Origin: Herbinix sp.
GTDB lineage: Bacteria > Bacillota > Clostridia > Lachnospirales > Lachnospiraceae
Direction: 5' to 3'
Length of the DNA: 64,000 nucleotides
NCBI GenBank assembly: GCA_029256105.1
Contig: JAQSYO010000001.1
Coordinates: 1-64,000, forward strand
The notes under the pieces are model-generated. The model was not told the DNA's origin. It ran no database searches and saw nothing but the letters and a program-made list of their open reading frames with translations. The position numbers were made by a program, and so were the translations under genes. This document shows positions 41,286-50,843 of this stretch, in pieces. Each line of letters opens with the position of its first letter. Position 1 is the stretch's first letter.

Positions 41286-42686
41286 TTATTGTAATAGGGC
41301 TTTCACTATATTCTCAAATCCCATACTGTGGGACGCTTTTACCAAAATCGTAGTATCCTTTATTCCTAAGGTTGGAAGTTCCGCTATCAGTGCATCACGT
41401 GTTTCAAAATATAATAATTTTTGCGGAGGAGACTGGATTGTGAAATCATCCTGCTTACGTTTTAAAACTTCGGAGGCGCCCTTGTACATATTTAAGGAAA
41501 GCACACCTACACATACTAAGACATCCACATCAGTTGCAGCTGCATATTCACCTATTTCTTCATGCAAAGCTATCTTTGCATCTCCAAGTTCACCCATGTC
41601 ACCTAGGATTGCTATTTTTTTTGTATCAGCCATGTTTAAAAGGTCAATCGCTGCCTTCATGGATACGGGGTTGGCATTATAGCAGTCATCAATAATTGTC
41701 CATTTATCTTGTCTAATAATATTACTTCTTCCACCTAAGGACTGTACTGAATTAATTCCTGCTGCAATCTCTTCACAGGATATATTGAGTAAGGTCCCTA
41801 CCGAAGTTGCAGCCATCGCATTGAGAACCATATGCTCGCCCGGTAGAGGAATGTTTGCCTCAAATACAGTATCTTTTACGTGTATCTCGCAGGTACTGCC
41901 AAATAATCCATGGGTTATTATATTGGTTGCATAAATATCATTACCGGAGCTCATACCGAAGCGAATCGGCTTAGATCCTCTTATTTCATCAAGGGTAGCT
42001 AACATATCGTCATCGCCATTGATACATACGCTTCCTGTTTCACTCATAAAATCGAATATTTCTGTTTTCGCTTTCAATATGCCAAGTCTTGTTCCCAGAT
42101 TCTCCAAGTGGCACTGACCAATATTAGTTATCACACAGATATCCGGCTTTGCAATTTCGCTTAACCGATGCATCTCTCCGAAATCACTGATGCCCATTTC
42201 AAGAACAGCTACTTCATGATAATCACGCAGTTTTAAAACCGTGAGCGGCAATCCTACTTCATTATTAAAATTACCTTCTGTTTTTAGTGTGTTATATTTT
42301 CTGGCAAGAACGCTACTGATAAACTCTTTGGTGCTAGTCTTACCTACACTGCCAGTAATACCAACCACCTTTATATCAAGTTGCTGGCGATACCACTTGG
42401 CAATACTTTTTAGTGCTGCAAAACTGTTCTCCACTAGTATGTAGGGACCTTTTGGATCGATTGGGGCTTTTTCACACACTACTGCCATCGCACCTTGATC
42501 ATATACATCATTTATAAAATTGTGGCCATCTACACGCTCACCTACAGTTGCAATAAAAAGGTAGTCCTTATCCACCAATCTGGAATCCACAACTACGCCT
42601 GCAACTTCTCTTCCGGTGTAGTCAGCTACTTCATAAAGTTGTCCGTTGCACGCATCGGCTATCTGAGTTAATGTCATATTCTTCAT
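41286..42686 (-). CDS. murF: UDP-N-acetylmuramoyl-tripeptide--D-alanyl-D-alanine ligase MurF
   Basis: A 466-residue Mur ligase that adds D-Ala-D-Ala to the UDP-MurNAc-tripeptide in the cytoplasm. The N-terminal UDP-binding domain, the ATP loop GITGSVGKTSTKEF (about 107-120), the central NNEVGLPLTVL and the C-terminal domain with DDCYNANPVSMKAA are all in place. The length is typical. It is translated from an ATG with GGAGGG upstream, 15 bp after ddl, so the product of ddl is used by the next gene of the operon. Confidence 0.96.
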   Translation of the reverse strand: MKNMTLTQIADACNGQLYEVADYTGREVAGVVVDSRLVDKDYLFIATVGERVDGHNFINDVYDQGAMAVVCEKAPIDPKGPYILVENSFAALKSIAKWYRQQLDIKVVGITGSVGKTSTKEFISSVLARKYNTLKTEGNFNNEVGLPLTVLKLRDYHEVAVLEMGISDFGEMHRLSEIAKPDICVITNIGQCHLENLGTRLGILKAKTEIFDFMSETGSVCINGDDDMLATLDEIRGSKPIRFGMSSGNDIYATNIITHGLFGSTCEIHVKDTVFEANIPLPGEHMVLNAMAATSVGTLLNISCEEIAAGINSVQSLGGRSNIIRQDKWTIIDDCYNANPVSMKAAIDLLNMADTKKIAILGDMGELGDAKIALHEEIGEYAAATDVDVLVCVGVLSLNMYKGASEVLKRKQDDFTIQSPPQKLLYFETRDALIAELPTLGIKDTTILVKASHSMGFENIVKALLQ

Positions 42687-42701
42687 GATTAGCCCTCCAA
42701 C

Positions 42702-43736
42702 TTAATTAATAGTGTATTTCTTGATTGATATTTCAATTATCTTTTCACACAAAGTAGCAAAATCCATTCCGATTGCCCTCGCCTCCTGAGGGAGTAGTGA
42801 CATAGGAGTCATTCCCGGAAGGGTATTCGCTTCGAGGCAAAAGACTTCGTTTTTGTCATTTAACATAAAATCCATACGGGCATAGGTCTTAATACGTAAC
42901 GCTTTGTATACATCTTCCGCAATTTTTTGCATCTGTGCCGTAATATCTTCATTTAAATCAGCAGGACAGGTTTCTATCGTACTTCCCGCTTGATACTTAT
43001 TCTTGTAATCGTAGAAACTGATCAAAGGAGCAATCTCGATGATCGGCAATGAAGTTCCATCGATTACTCCAACCGAAAATTCCCTACCTCTGATATATTG
43101 TTCAATGATGACTTCATTTCCATATGAAAATGCATTCTCAAGCGCGTGTTCCATCTCACTACAAGAATTTGCAATTGATACACCTACACTTGAGCCGCCA
43201 TTGCAAACTTTAACTACACATGGATATAAATTCCAAACATATTCCTCGCCTTTTTTTACATGAATACCACTGGGCGTAGGTATTTTATAATAGGAAAATA
43301 ACTCCTTTGAAATGGCTTTGTCCATAGCCAATGCACTACTCGTATAGTCAGTTCCGGTATACTTTATTCCCATAAGGTCAAATGCGGCTTGAATCTTACC
43401 ATCTTCTCCATTTTCCCCATGTAATGCTATAAATACAATGTCCGATTTGCTGCAAAGATCAATTACATTCGGACCGAAGAAACAGTCCGGGTTATCTTTT
43501 CTTAACGTTTTTATTTGGCTGATATCTGGATTATCCTCTTTAATGGCACCTATGTTGGCTGTCCAGTCCTTATCTATTTCAAAGATATTGTTAATATCAC
43601 CTTCATATCCTAAGTATACATCCAGTATAATAACTTGATGTCCTTTACTTTTTAAAGCCTTATAAATCATTGTTCCAGTGGATAAAGATACGTCTCTTTC
43701 TGTACTGGTTCCTCCTGCTAATACAACTACTTTCAT
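42702..43736 (-). CDS. ddl: D-alanine--D-alanine ligase
   Basis: A 344-residue ATP-grasp ligase that joins two D-alanines. It has LAGGTSTERDVSLSTG at the N-terminus, HGENGEDGKIQAAFDLMGIKYTG (family HGxxGEDG motif), the GGSSVGVS loop, and EANTLPGMTPMSLLP with the metal ligands at the end. GAGAGGAAT precedes the start. A SLLP ending with MTPMS fits normal D-Ala-D-Ala specificity rather than the D-Lac type, judged by eye only. It is the first gene of the ddl-murF operon. Confidence 0.96.
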   Translation of the reverse strand: MKVVVLAGGTSTERDVSLSTGTMIYKALKSKGHQVIILDVYLGYEGDINNIFEIDKDWTANIGAIKEDNPDISQIKTLRKDNPDCFFGPNVIDLCSKSDIVFIALHGENGEDGKIQAAFDLMGIKYTGTDYTSSALAMDKAISKELFSYYKIPTPSGIHVKKGEEYVWNLYPCVVKVCNGGSSVGVSIANSCSEMEHALENAFSYGNEVIIEQYIRGREFSVGVIDGTSLPIIEIAPLISFYDYKNKYQAGSTIETCPADLNEDITAQMQKIAEDVYKALRIKTYARMDFMLNDKNEVFCLEANTLPGMTPMSLLPQEARAIGMDFATLCEKIIEISIKKYTIN

Positions 43737-44466
43737 TATGATTCCTCTCTTTCCTCACAAAAAATTCTTAAAATACTTGATTATAGGAACTAAGGTTTTC
43801 GCTCCTGCTATCGCATAGCTAATTATAATACTACAAAGAACTCTCTCGTGTCATAATATATGTTTCGTCTCCTGATGAGATCTTCTTCTATATTATATGT
43901 GTATGTATTGATTAATTTTATTTTCTTTGTATTATGATATGTATCATAGAAGTACTACTTGAGTATTCCAAAATAGTATAACGCAAACCTTATTACAAGT
44001 AAAGTTAATAAAGACCTATCTGACATTAATATTCATGTATGTGGTTGCGATCTACGCAATAATATTGACTGAATAATTATTTATTTGATTATTTTTTTGC
44101 CGTTAATCCGATACTAGTGTTGAGGAACTGGTTTTACGGTATTCTGAAACGGATATATATGAAATGTAGTTGTTTTTTTGTAGTTAAAAGAGTAATAAAA
44201 TGAGGAATAAGTGGTATAAAAATACTTTTTTAATAAATAATTAGGCTTTTTCTGCTAACATCTGTCGTTTTAACTAAACTGTGGCTTAGTAAACAAAAAT
44301 TACCATAATAATAATTCACTCTGCTGTCAACAATAAGATTACAAGCAATACAGAAACGAAATCACGCGCGGTGATCATACTTAGTTTAGTAGCCGCTGAA
44401 CCTACAAATAGTTGATTTTGTAACTTAGTTGCTTTGATAAAAATAAAAACGGAGGTGAAATTTAAT
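43737..44466. other. 730-base gene-free region between ddl and the spore-protein gene
   Basis: No reading frame with a ribosome-binding site is present. The left part must contain the leftward ddl promoter (on the minus strand TATTAT near 43830 is a possible -10). The right part must contain the SASP promoter, expected to be sigma-G dependent; I could not locate a clean TGAATA/CATACTA pair. A short palindrome ATCACGCGCGGTGAT lies near 44361-44375. The region is long enough to hide a small RNA. Confidence 0.5.
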
Positions 44467-44688
44467 ATGGCAAGTAACAATAATAGTACTGGATCAAACA
44501 GAGCAGAAGTTCCTCAAGCAAGAGAAGCTCTCGACCGTTTCAAAATGGAAATCGCTAACGAAATCGGTGTTCCGTTAAAAGCAGGATATAACGGCGATTT
44601 AACAAGCAAACAGAACGGTTCCGTAGGTGGAGAAATGGTTAAACGTATGATTAGACAACAGGAACAATCTATGTCAGGCCAACAGTAA
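44467..44688 (+). CDS. Alpha/beta-type small acid-soluble spore protein
   Basis: A 73-residue DNA-binding spore protein. It has the two conserved stretches: ALDRFKMEIANEIGVPL, which includes the Lys-x-Glu-Ile-Ala site cut by the GPR protease at germination, and NGSVGGEMVKRMI near the C-terminus. It coats and protects spore DNA from UV and heat. GGAGGTG at 44450 selects this start; the frame extends upstream to 44434 without a better site. It is monocistronic with a strong terminator. This gene shows that the organism makes endospores. Confidence 0.96.
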   Translation: MASNNNSTGSNRAEVPQAREALDRFKMEIANEIGVPLKAGYNGDLTSKQNGSVGGEMVKRMIRQQEQSMSGQQ

Positions 44689-44732
44689 TCACTTATTGAA
44701 TTAAAAGAAGACCTTGATTTTACAAGGGATTC

Positions 44733-44787
44733 AAAACATCACTGATTTGGGTCAGCATCACCGACTTAAATCAGTGATGTTTTTTTC
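44733..44787 (+). terminator. Rho-independent terminator of the SASP gene
   Basis: AAAACATCACTGATTT pairs with AAATCAGTGATGTTTT; the loop carries GGTCAGCATCACCGACT. Seven T follow. Confidence 0.88.
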
Positions 44788-44926
44788 TTTAAATTTTTAT
44801 TTCCATAATTAATCTAACTATGTTAAAATAAAAATGCTTTTTAATATTTTTATACAAAGGAATAAATACATGAGCTGTATTTAAAACAGCATATACTTAT
44901 ATATATTTAGGAAAGGATATAAAACA

Positions 44927-46276
44927 ATGGGAAAATATTTTGGAACGGATGGATTTCGAGGAGAAGCAAATGTTAATTTGACAGTAATGCATGCGTATAA
45001 AGTGGGAAGGTTTCTGGGTAACTATTATGGTAAAGATCATAAAGCAAATATTGTAATAGGAAAGGACACCAGAAGGTCTAGCTATATGTTTGAATATTCC
45101 TTGGTGGCAGGTCTCACAGCAAGTGGAGCAGATGTTTATTTACTTCATGTAACTCCTACGCCAAGCATTTCTTATGTGGTACGCAGTGAAGGATTTGATT
45201 GCGGAATAATGATTTCTGCTAGCCATAATCCTTATTATGATAATGGAATAAAAGTAATTAATGGAAATGGTTATAAGCTGGAAGCGGAAGTTGAGGAACT
45301 AATTGAAGCATACATAGACAGTGATCAGGATAATTTACCTTTGGCTACAAAAGAGAATATCGGAAGAACAGTTGATTATGCGATCGGAAGAAATCGCTAT
45401 ATCGGATATTTGATTTCCTTGGCAACCAGATCTTTCAAGGACAAAAGAGTGGGGTTGGATTTAGCCAATGGAGCAGCAACTACCGTTGCTAAAGGTGTAT
45501 TTGATGCACTGGGAGCAAAAACATTTGTAATTAACAGTGATCCTGACGGTACGAATATTAACCGTGAGTGCGGGTCGACCAATATGACCGAATTACAGAA
45601 ATTTGTGGTGGATAATAATTTAGATGTTGGCTTTGCTTATGACGGAGATGCGGATCGATGTTTGGCAGTCGATGATAAGGGCAATATTATAGATGGAGAT
45701 TTGATTCTGTATTTATGTGGCGTTTATATGAAAAATCGAAATGATTTGGCAAATAATACGATTGTTACAACAGTTATGTCCAATCTAGGGCTCTATCATG
45801 CGTTGGATAATAAAGGGATTTGTTATGAAAAAACCGCAGTTGGGGATAAATATGTTTATGAAAATATGATGACCAACGGCCATTCCATTGGTGGAGAACA
45901 ATCCGGCCACATCATTTTCAGCAAGCACGCAACGACCGGTGACGGTGTATTAACCTCATTAAAATTAATGGAGGTTATGTTAGAGAGTAAAGCTTCCCTG
46001 TCAGAACTCCATAAGGAGATTATCATCTTCCCGCAACTTTTGGTTAATGTTAAGGTTCATAACAAGAAAGCGGTGAAAGAGGATAAGGCAGTTACAGAGG
46101 CTGTTGCATTAGTCGAGAAGGAATTGGGAGAAGATGGCCGTATTTTAGTTCGTGAGAGTGGAACAGAGCCGTTAATCAGAGTCATGGTAGAAGCAAAAAC
46201 GGAGGAGCTATGTAAGACACAGGTGGATCGAGTGATTAAAGTAATGAAGGACCAAGGTCACATTATTCACAGTTAA
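44927..46276 (+). CDS. glmM: Phosphoglucosamine mutase GlmM
   Basis: A 449-residue alpha-D-phosphohexomutase that converts glucosamine-6-phosphate to glucosamine-1-phosphate for UDP-GlcNAc and cell-wall synthesis. It begins GKYFGTDGFRGEANV. It has the phosphoserine loop MISASHNPYYDNGIK (about 98-112), the metal loop DGDADRC, the sugar loop GGEQSGH and the phosphate loop RESGTEPLIRVM. The opening and length fit GlmM rather than phosphomannomutase, although the FRG in place of the usual VRG leaves some doubt. Confidence 0.92.
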   Translation: MGKYFGTDGFRGEANVNLTVMHAYKVGRFLGNYYGKDHKANIVIGKDTRRSSYMFEYSLVAGLTASGADVYLLHVTPTPSISYVVRSEGFDCGIMISASHNPYYDNGIKVINGNGYKLEAEVEELIEAYIDSDQDNLPLATKENIGRTVDYAIGRNRYIGYLISLATRSFKDKRVGLDLANGAATTVAKGVFDALGAKTFVINSDPDGTNINRECGSTNMTELQKFVVDNNLDVGFAYDGDADRCLAVDDKGNIIDGDLILYLCGVYMKNRNDLANNTIVTTVMSNLGLYHALDNKGICYEKTAVGDKYVYENMMTNGHSIGGEQSGHIIFSKHATTGDGVLTSLKLMEVMLESKASLSELHKEIIIFPQLLVNVKVHNKKAVKEDKAVTEAVALVEKELGEDGRILVRESGTEPLIRVMVEAKTEELCKTQVDRVIKVMKDQGHIIHS

Positions 46277-46335
46277 ATACAATATTTTAGTGATACTTGT
46301 AAGAAAAATAAAATGTAGTATTTACAGAAATGGTA

Positions 46336-46344
46336 TGTTATAAT
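46336..46344 (+). promoter_or_regulatory. Extended -10 promoter for trigger factor
   Basis: TGTTATAAT has both the TG extension and a perfect -10, while no good -35 lies at 17 bp. Transcription would start near 46351 and give a leader of about 195 nt. Confidence 0.55.
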
Positions 46345-46473
46345 ATACTAATGTCAAAATGTCTACACAAGTAGGCATCATGTACTTTCATGAATTCGAC
46401 GTATAGGAATGCAAATAAATAGCAAAAAGTAAAGTACATAAATAAGGGAGAATAAAATACTTTCTTATTAACT

Positions 46474-46535
46474 AGGAGGATTATTTCCTTCATAGAAAAC
46501 CAGGAGGATAAATTCCTCCTTAGAAAACCAGGAGG
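46474..46535 (+). repeat. Three 28-bp repeats with Shine-Dalgarno sequences in the tig leader
   Basis: AGGAGG occurs at 46474, 46502 and 46530, exactly 28 bp apart, with the spacer ending in TAGAAAACC each time. The second unit also has CCTCCT at 46515-46520, able to pair with any of the three AGGAGG sites. Only the third copy is at a working distance from the tig start codon at 46545. Confidence 0.88.
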
Positions 46536-46544
46536 AATAGAAAA

Positions 46545-47831
46545 ATGAGTTTACAAGTTGAAAAATTAGAAAAAAATATGGCAAAGCTTACAATAGAGGC
46601 TTCCGCTGAGGAATTTGAGGGTGCGCTTCAGAAGGCATATCTTAAAACTAGGGATAAAATCAATGTACAAGGCTTCCGTAAAGGTAAAGCACCTCGTGCT
46701 ATCATTGAAAAAATGTATGGAGCAAGTATCTTTTATGAGGATGCTGCAAATGAATTAATTCCTGAGGCATATGAGAAAGCAGCTCTTGAAAGTGGCTTAG
46801 ACATCGTATCCCGACCTGACATTGATGTAGTTCAGGTAGAAAAAGGTCAAAACTTTATCTTTACTGCAGAAGTAGCCTTAAAGCCGGAGATTACTTTAGG
46901 AACTTATAAAGGCATCGAAGTAGAAAAGAAGGAAGCTACTGTAACCGAAGAAGAAATCATGGCTCAGGTAGAGAAAGAACGGGAACAAAATTCCAGAACT
47001 ATTACAGTTGATGATAGAAGCGTTCAAGATGGCGACATCACCAGCATCGATTTTGAAGGTTTTGTAGATGGTGTTCCTTTTGAAGGTGGCAAAGGAGAAG
47101 ATTATGCGCTTACAATCGGATCTCATTCCTTTATTGATACCTTTGAAGAACAATTAATTGGAAAAGCAATTGGAGAAGCTGTAGAAGTTAATGTTACCTT
47201 CCCTGAGGAATATCAAGCAAAAGAATTAGCTGGTAAACCTGCATTATTTAAGGTTACTGTAAAAGAAATCAAAATGAAAGAACTTCCTGAACTAGACGAT
47301 GATTTCGCACAGGACGTATCTGAGTTTGATACTTTAGTTGAATATAAAGAGAACATCAAGGCTACAATTAAGGAAAGCAAAGAGAAGGATCTGAAAACTG
47401 CAAAAGAAAATGAAGTAGTTGATAAAATCATTGATGGAGCAACCATGGATATTCCTGAACCAATGATAAATGCTCAGGTAAATCAGATGGCAGAGGATTT
47501 TGCTCAGAGAATACAGCAACAAGGTTTATCTCTCGAGCAGTACTTCCAGTTTACAGGAATGGATGGAAAGAAATTCGTAGAAAGCTTAAAACCTCAGGCT
47601 GTAAAACGTATTCAAAGTAGGTTAGTATTAGAAGCAGTTGCAAAAGCTGAAAATATTGAAGTTTCTGAAGAAGAGGTAGAGAAAGAACTTACTGAGATGG
47701 CAACCATGTATCAAATGGAAGCAGATAAATTGAAGGAATTAATCGGCGAGAAAGAAAAAGAGCAGATTAAGGCTGATATAGCAGTACAAAAAGCAGTGGA
47801 CTTTGTTGTAGCACAGGCAAAGGAAGCATAA
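46545..47831 (+). CDS. tig: Trigger factor
   Basis: A 428-residue ribosome-associated chaperone and prolyl isomerase. The N-terminal ribosome-docking signature reads GFRKGKAPRAIIEKMYG (about 42-58). The FKBP-type domain (about 150-245) begins RSVQDGDITSIDFEGFVDG, and the C-terminal arm region is helical and charged. It lies upstream of clpP-clpX, an order conserved in bacteria. A repetitive leader with multiple Shine-Dalgarno sequences suggests unusual translational control. Confidence 0.97.
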   Translation: MSLQVEKLEKNMAKLTIEASAEEFEGALQKAYLKTRDKINVQGFRKGKAPRAIIEKMYGASIFYEDAANELIPEAYEKAALESGLDIVSRPDIDVVQVEKGQNFIFTAEVALKPEITLGTYKGIEVEKKEATVTEEEIMAQVEKEREQNSRTITVDDRSVQDGDITSIDFEGFVDGVPFEGGKGEDYALTIGSHSFIDTFEEQLIGKAIGEAVEVNVTFPEEYQAKELAGKPALFKVTVKEIKMKELPELDDDFAQDVSEFDTLVEYKENIKATIKESKEKDLKTAKENEVVDKIIDGATMDIPEPMINAQVNQMAEDFAQRIQQQGLSLEQYFQFTGMDGKKFVESLKPQAVKRIQSRLVLEAVAKAENIEVSEEEVEKELTEMATMYQMEADKLKELIGEKEKEQIKADIAVQKAVDFVVAQAKEA

Positions 47832-47836
47832 TAAGT

Positions 47837-47871
47837 CCAAGAATTTTGGCTTTTCAAAATTCTTTATAGAC
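47837..47871 (+). terminator. Hairpin/terminator after tig (repeat copy 1)
   Basis: AAGAATTTTG pairs with CAAAATTCTT around GCTTTT, followed by TATAGAC. The 35-bp element recurs at 47963-47997. Confidence 0.6.
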
Positions 47872-47962
47872 GTTCAACCCTGATGCTGAAAAGCAGCATC
47901 ACAAACAATAACCGAAAGAAGTGCAAAATGAAATTCCTAAGGATTTCATTTTGAAGTTCTTT

Positions 47963-47997
47963 CCAAGAATTTTGGCTTTTTCAAAATTCTTTTAGAC
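47963..47997 (+). repeat. Second copy of the tig-clpP hairpin element
   Basis: Differs from copy 1 by one inserted T in the loop and one base after the stem. Between the copies lie two further stems, GATGCTG/CAGCATC and AAAATGAAATCC-type/GGATTTCATTTT. It is 68 bases before clpP. Confidence 0.8.
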
Positions 47998-48065
47998 ATT
48001 ATTAAGACCTCGTTCTTGTAGAAGAGATAACTTGGAATTGATAAACATAAAAGGAGGATAAATGT

Positions 48066-48647
48066 ATGAGTTTAGTACCTTATGTCATTGAACAAACAAG
48101 TCGCGGTGAAAGAAGCTACGACATTTATTCCAGATTATTAAAGGAAAGAATTATTTTCCTTTCGGAAGATGTAAACGATGTTAGTGCCAGCGTGATAGTA
48201 GCGCAGATGTTATTTTTAGAGTCAGAGGATCCGGGTAAGGATATTAATTTCTATATTAATAGCCCAGGTGGATCAGTAACAGCTGGTATGGCAATTTATG
48301 ATACCATGAATTATATTAAATGTGATGTTTCTACAATTTGTATCGGTATGGCAGCAAGCATGGGAGCGTTTTTACTATCCGGTGGTGCAAAAGGTAAGAG
48401 ATTTGCTCTTCCGAATGCAGAGGTTATGATTCACCAACCTTCCGGTGGCGCGAAAGGCCAAGCAACCGACATTAAAATCGTTGCAGATAACATTATTAAG
48501 ACTAGAAAAAAATTAAATGAAATTTTAGCAAAGAACACAGGTAAACCTTTGGAGGTCATTGAAGTAGACACAGAGAGAGACTTTTATATGAGTGCGGATG
48601 AAGCCCGTGAATATGGTTTAATTGATGGAATATTAACCAGCAGATAA
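48066..48647 (+). CDS. clpP: ATP-dependent Clp protease proteolytic subunit ClpP
   Basis: A 193-residue serine protease that forms tetradecamers and degrades proteins fed by ClpX or ClpC. The catalytic triad is intact: Ser98 in GMAASMGA, His123 in MIHQPSGG and Asp172 in ERDFYMS. The N-terminal [28 protein letters not shown] is canonical. AAAGGAGG precedes the start. clpX follows 44 bp downstream. Confidence 0.98.
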   Translation: MSLVPYVIEQTSRGERSYDIYSRLLKERIIFLSEDVNDVSASVIVAQMLFLESEDPGKDINFYINSPGGSVTAGMAIYDTMNYIKCDVSTICIGMAASMGAFLLSGGAKGKRFALPNAEVMIHQPSGGAKGQATDIKIVADNIIKTRKKLNEILAKNTGKPLEVIEVDTERDFYMSADEAREYGLIDGILTSR

Positions 48648-48691
48648 TTACCGGCGGATTTACATCACAGAGAGAATGAGGTGATTAGACA

Positions 48692-49987
48692 TTGGCAGGA
48701 AAAGTTGATGACAGAAAACAGCTGAGATGTTCCTTTTGTAATAAGACGCAAGATCAGGTTAGAAAGTTAATTGCTGGACCGGGAGTATATATATGTGATG
48801 AGTGTATCGAGATTTGCAGTGAAATTATCGAAGAAGAATTTGATGGTGAGCCTGTAATGAATACGGATATTAATTTATTAAAACCCGCAGAGATAAAAAG
48901 CTTTTTAGATCAACACGTGGTAGGACAAGATGAAGCGAAGAAAGTATTGGCTGTCTCTGTTTATAATCATTACAAAAGAGTGCTTGCTGAAAAGGATTTG
49001 GATGTTGAGCTTCAAAAAAGTAATATTCTCATGATAGGTCCCACCGGTTCCGGTAAGACATATTTAGCTCAAACACTAGCTAAGTTATTAAATGTACCCT
49101 TTGCAATAGCAGATGCAACTGCTCTGACGGAAGCGGGTTATGTTGGCGAAGATGTAGAGAATATTCTTCTAAAAATTATTCAAGCAGCTGACTTTGATAT
49201 AGAACGTGCAGAATTTGGTATCATCTATATTGATGAGATCGATAAAATAACAAGAAAGTCGGAAAATACTTCAATTACTAGAGATGTATCCGGTGAAGGT
49301 GTTCAACAGGCTTTATTAAAGATCCTTGAGGGTACGGTTGCTTCTGTGCCACCGCAGGGTGGAAGAAAGCATCCTCATCAGGAATTTATCCAAATAGATA
49401 CCACCAACATCTTGTTTATTTGTGGTGGAGCTTTCGACGGACTTGAGAAGATTATTGAAGCGCGAATCGGACAAAAATCCATTGGTTTTAATGCAGAAAT
49501 CAGTGAGAAGAATAAATCGAATGTCGGAGAACTATTCAGACAGGTAATGCCACAGGATTTGATTAAATATGGTCTTATTCCTGAGTTTGTCGGACGGGTA
49601 CCGGTACCGGTTGCACTTGATGTGCTTGATGAAGAAGCATTGGTAAGAATCCTTACAGAGCCAAAGAACGCTATAACAAAGCAGTATAAGAAACTTTTTG
49701 AGCTTGATGGCGTGGAACTGGAATTTGATGAAGGTGCTTTAGAGGAAATTGCGAAGCAATCCTATAAGAGAAAGATTGGTGCAAGAGGACTTCGTGCTAT
49801 TATGGAATCAGTTATGATGGACTCCATGTATAACATACCTTCGGACGCGAAAGCAATTAAATGCATTATAACAAAAGAATCTGTACTTGGAAATGAAAAG
49901 CCTCAAGTAGTATTATCAGAAGAAAATATTACAAGAAAGCCAATTGCGAAACGTGGAACGAAGAAAAGTAAAGACGAAATAGCATAA
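48692..49987 (+). CDS. clpX: ATP-dependent Clp protease ATP-binding subunit ClpX
   Basis: A 431-residue AAA+ unfoldase. The N-terminal zinc-binding domain has Cys13, Cys16, Cys35 and Cys38. Then come Walker [16 protein letters not shown], the pore-region sequence [11 protein letters not shown], Walker [11 protein letters not shown] and the sensor arginines in [10 protein letters not shown]. The start is TTG, with GAGGTG upstream; the second codon reads into [12 protein letters not shown], which leaves no room for a later start. A strong terminator follows. Confidence 0.98.
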   Translation: MAGKVDDRKQLRCSFCNKTQDQVRKLIAGPGVYICDECIEICSEIIEEEFDGEPVMNTDINLLKPAEIKSFLDQHVVGQDEAKKVLAVSVYNHYKRVLAEKDLDVELQKSNILMIGPTGSGKTYLAQTLAKLLNVPFAIADATALTEAGYVGEDVENILLKIIQAADFDIERAEFGIIYIDEIDKITRKSENTSITRDVSGEGVQQALLKILEGTVASVPPQGGRKHPHQEFIQIDTTNILFICGGAFDGLEKIIEARIGQKSIGFNAEISEKNKSNVGELFRQVMPQDLIKYGLIPEFVGRVPVPVALDVLDEEALVRILTEPKNAITKQYKKLFELDGVELEFDEGALEEIAKQSYKRKIGARGLRAIMESVMMDSMYNIPSDAKAIKCIITKESVLGNEKPQVVLSEENITRKPIAKRGTKKSKDEIA

Positions 49988-50001
49988 AATTATCATATAA
50001 A

Positions 50002-50034
50002 AGAAGGGGATGTTTTGCAGCATCCCCTTCTTTA
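50002..50034 (+). terminator. Rho-independent terminator after clpX
   Basis: GAAGGGGATG pairs with CATCCCCTTC around TTTTGCAG and is followed by TTTA. Confidence 0.85.
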
Positions 50035-50120
50035 TAATGAATGGAATAAGACGGATTACAAAATGATACCCTAATTGAGGGAGCAATGCAAAAGATTTAG
50101 GAAAGTGAGTGGTAGATGAG

Positions 50121-50729
50121 ATGATTATAAAAAATGCAACTTTAGAGACTGTATGCGGAATAACCAGTGTTCTGCCGATAAATGAAAAGCCGGAGATCGC
50201 ATTTGCGGGGAAATCGAACGTGGGAAAATCATCCCTGATTAATGCTCTTATGAATCGGAAATCTTTAGCGAGAACTTCAGGACAGCCGGGTAAGACACAA
50301 ACAATCAATTTTTACAACATAAATGATGAACTTTATTATGTAGATTTACCGGGTTATGGTTACGCTAAAGTTGCAGAAAAAGTGAAAGAAAAATGGGGTA
50401 TGATGATTGAGCGGTATCTTAAGTCTTCCACGCAATTAAAAATCGTGTTTCTTCTTCTAGATATCCGTCATGATCCTTCCGAGAACGATAAGAGTATGTA
50501 CGACTGGATTGTATACCAAGGCTTTCAACCGATTATCATCGCTACTAAGCTAGATAAAATCAACCGCAGTCAAAAAGAGAAACAAATTAAGGTTATTAGG
50601 GAAGGCTTGAATGTCATTCCGGGTACCAAAATCCTACCCTTTTCTGCATTAACGAAACAAGGCAGAGAAGAAATTTGGGACTGCATTGAAAGTATCTGTG
50701 AGTTAAAGCCAGTGTCGGAACCCGAGTAA
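50121..50729 (+). CDS. engB: Ribosome-biogenesis GTP-binding protein YsxC/EngB
   Basis: A 202-residue TrmE-Era-EngA-EngB-type GTPase needed for 50S assembly. It has G1 GKSNVGKSSLIN (about 30-41), G2 around TSGQPGKTQTINFY, G3 DLPGYGYAKV and G4 ATKLDKI. I use the ATG at 50121; a GTG four codons earlier is in frame. Neither has a strong ribosome-binding site, so the start is slightly uncertain. It follows clpX, as in many Firmicutes. Confidence 0.95.
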   Translation: MIIKNATLETVCGITSVLPINEKPEIAFAGKSNVGKSSLINALMNRKSLARTSGQPGKTQTINFYNINDELYYVDLPGYGYAKVAEKVKEKWGMMIERYLKSSTQLKIVFLLLDIRHDPSENDKSMYDWIVYQGFQPIIIATKLDKINRSQKEKQIKVIREGLNVIPGTKILPFSALTKQGREEIWDCIESICELKPVSEPE

Positions 50730-50771
50730 CAGAATATTTAAGCAAAATACTTATAAATATAATTATAAATC

Positions 50772-50826
50772 AAAAGACACCTTCCAAGGTTAAGTATAAA
50801 GATTAACCTTGGAAGGTGTTTTCTAT
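50772..50826. terminator. Bidirectional terminator between engB and the DUF4364 gene
   Basis: AAAAGACACCTTCCAAGGTTAA and TTAACCTTGGAAGGTGTTTT form a long near-perfect stem with A and T runs on both flanks, serving both convergent transcripts. Confidence 0.88.
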
Positions 50827-50843
50827 TTTCAAGGGATATCATA

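Noticed and set aside
46474..46535. 28-bp repeats as a mini CRISPR array
   Set aside because: The repeats are directly adjacent without spacers and sit in the tig leader.
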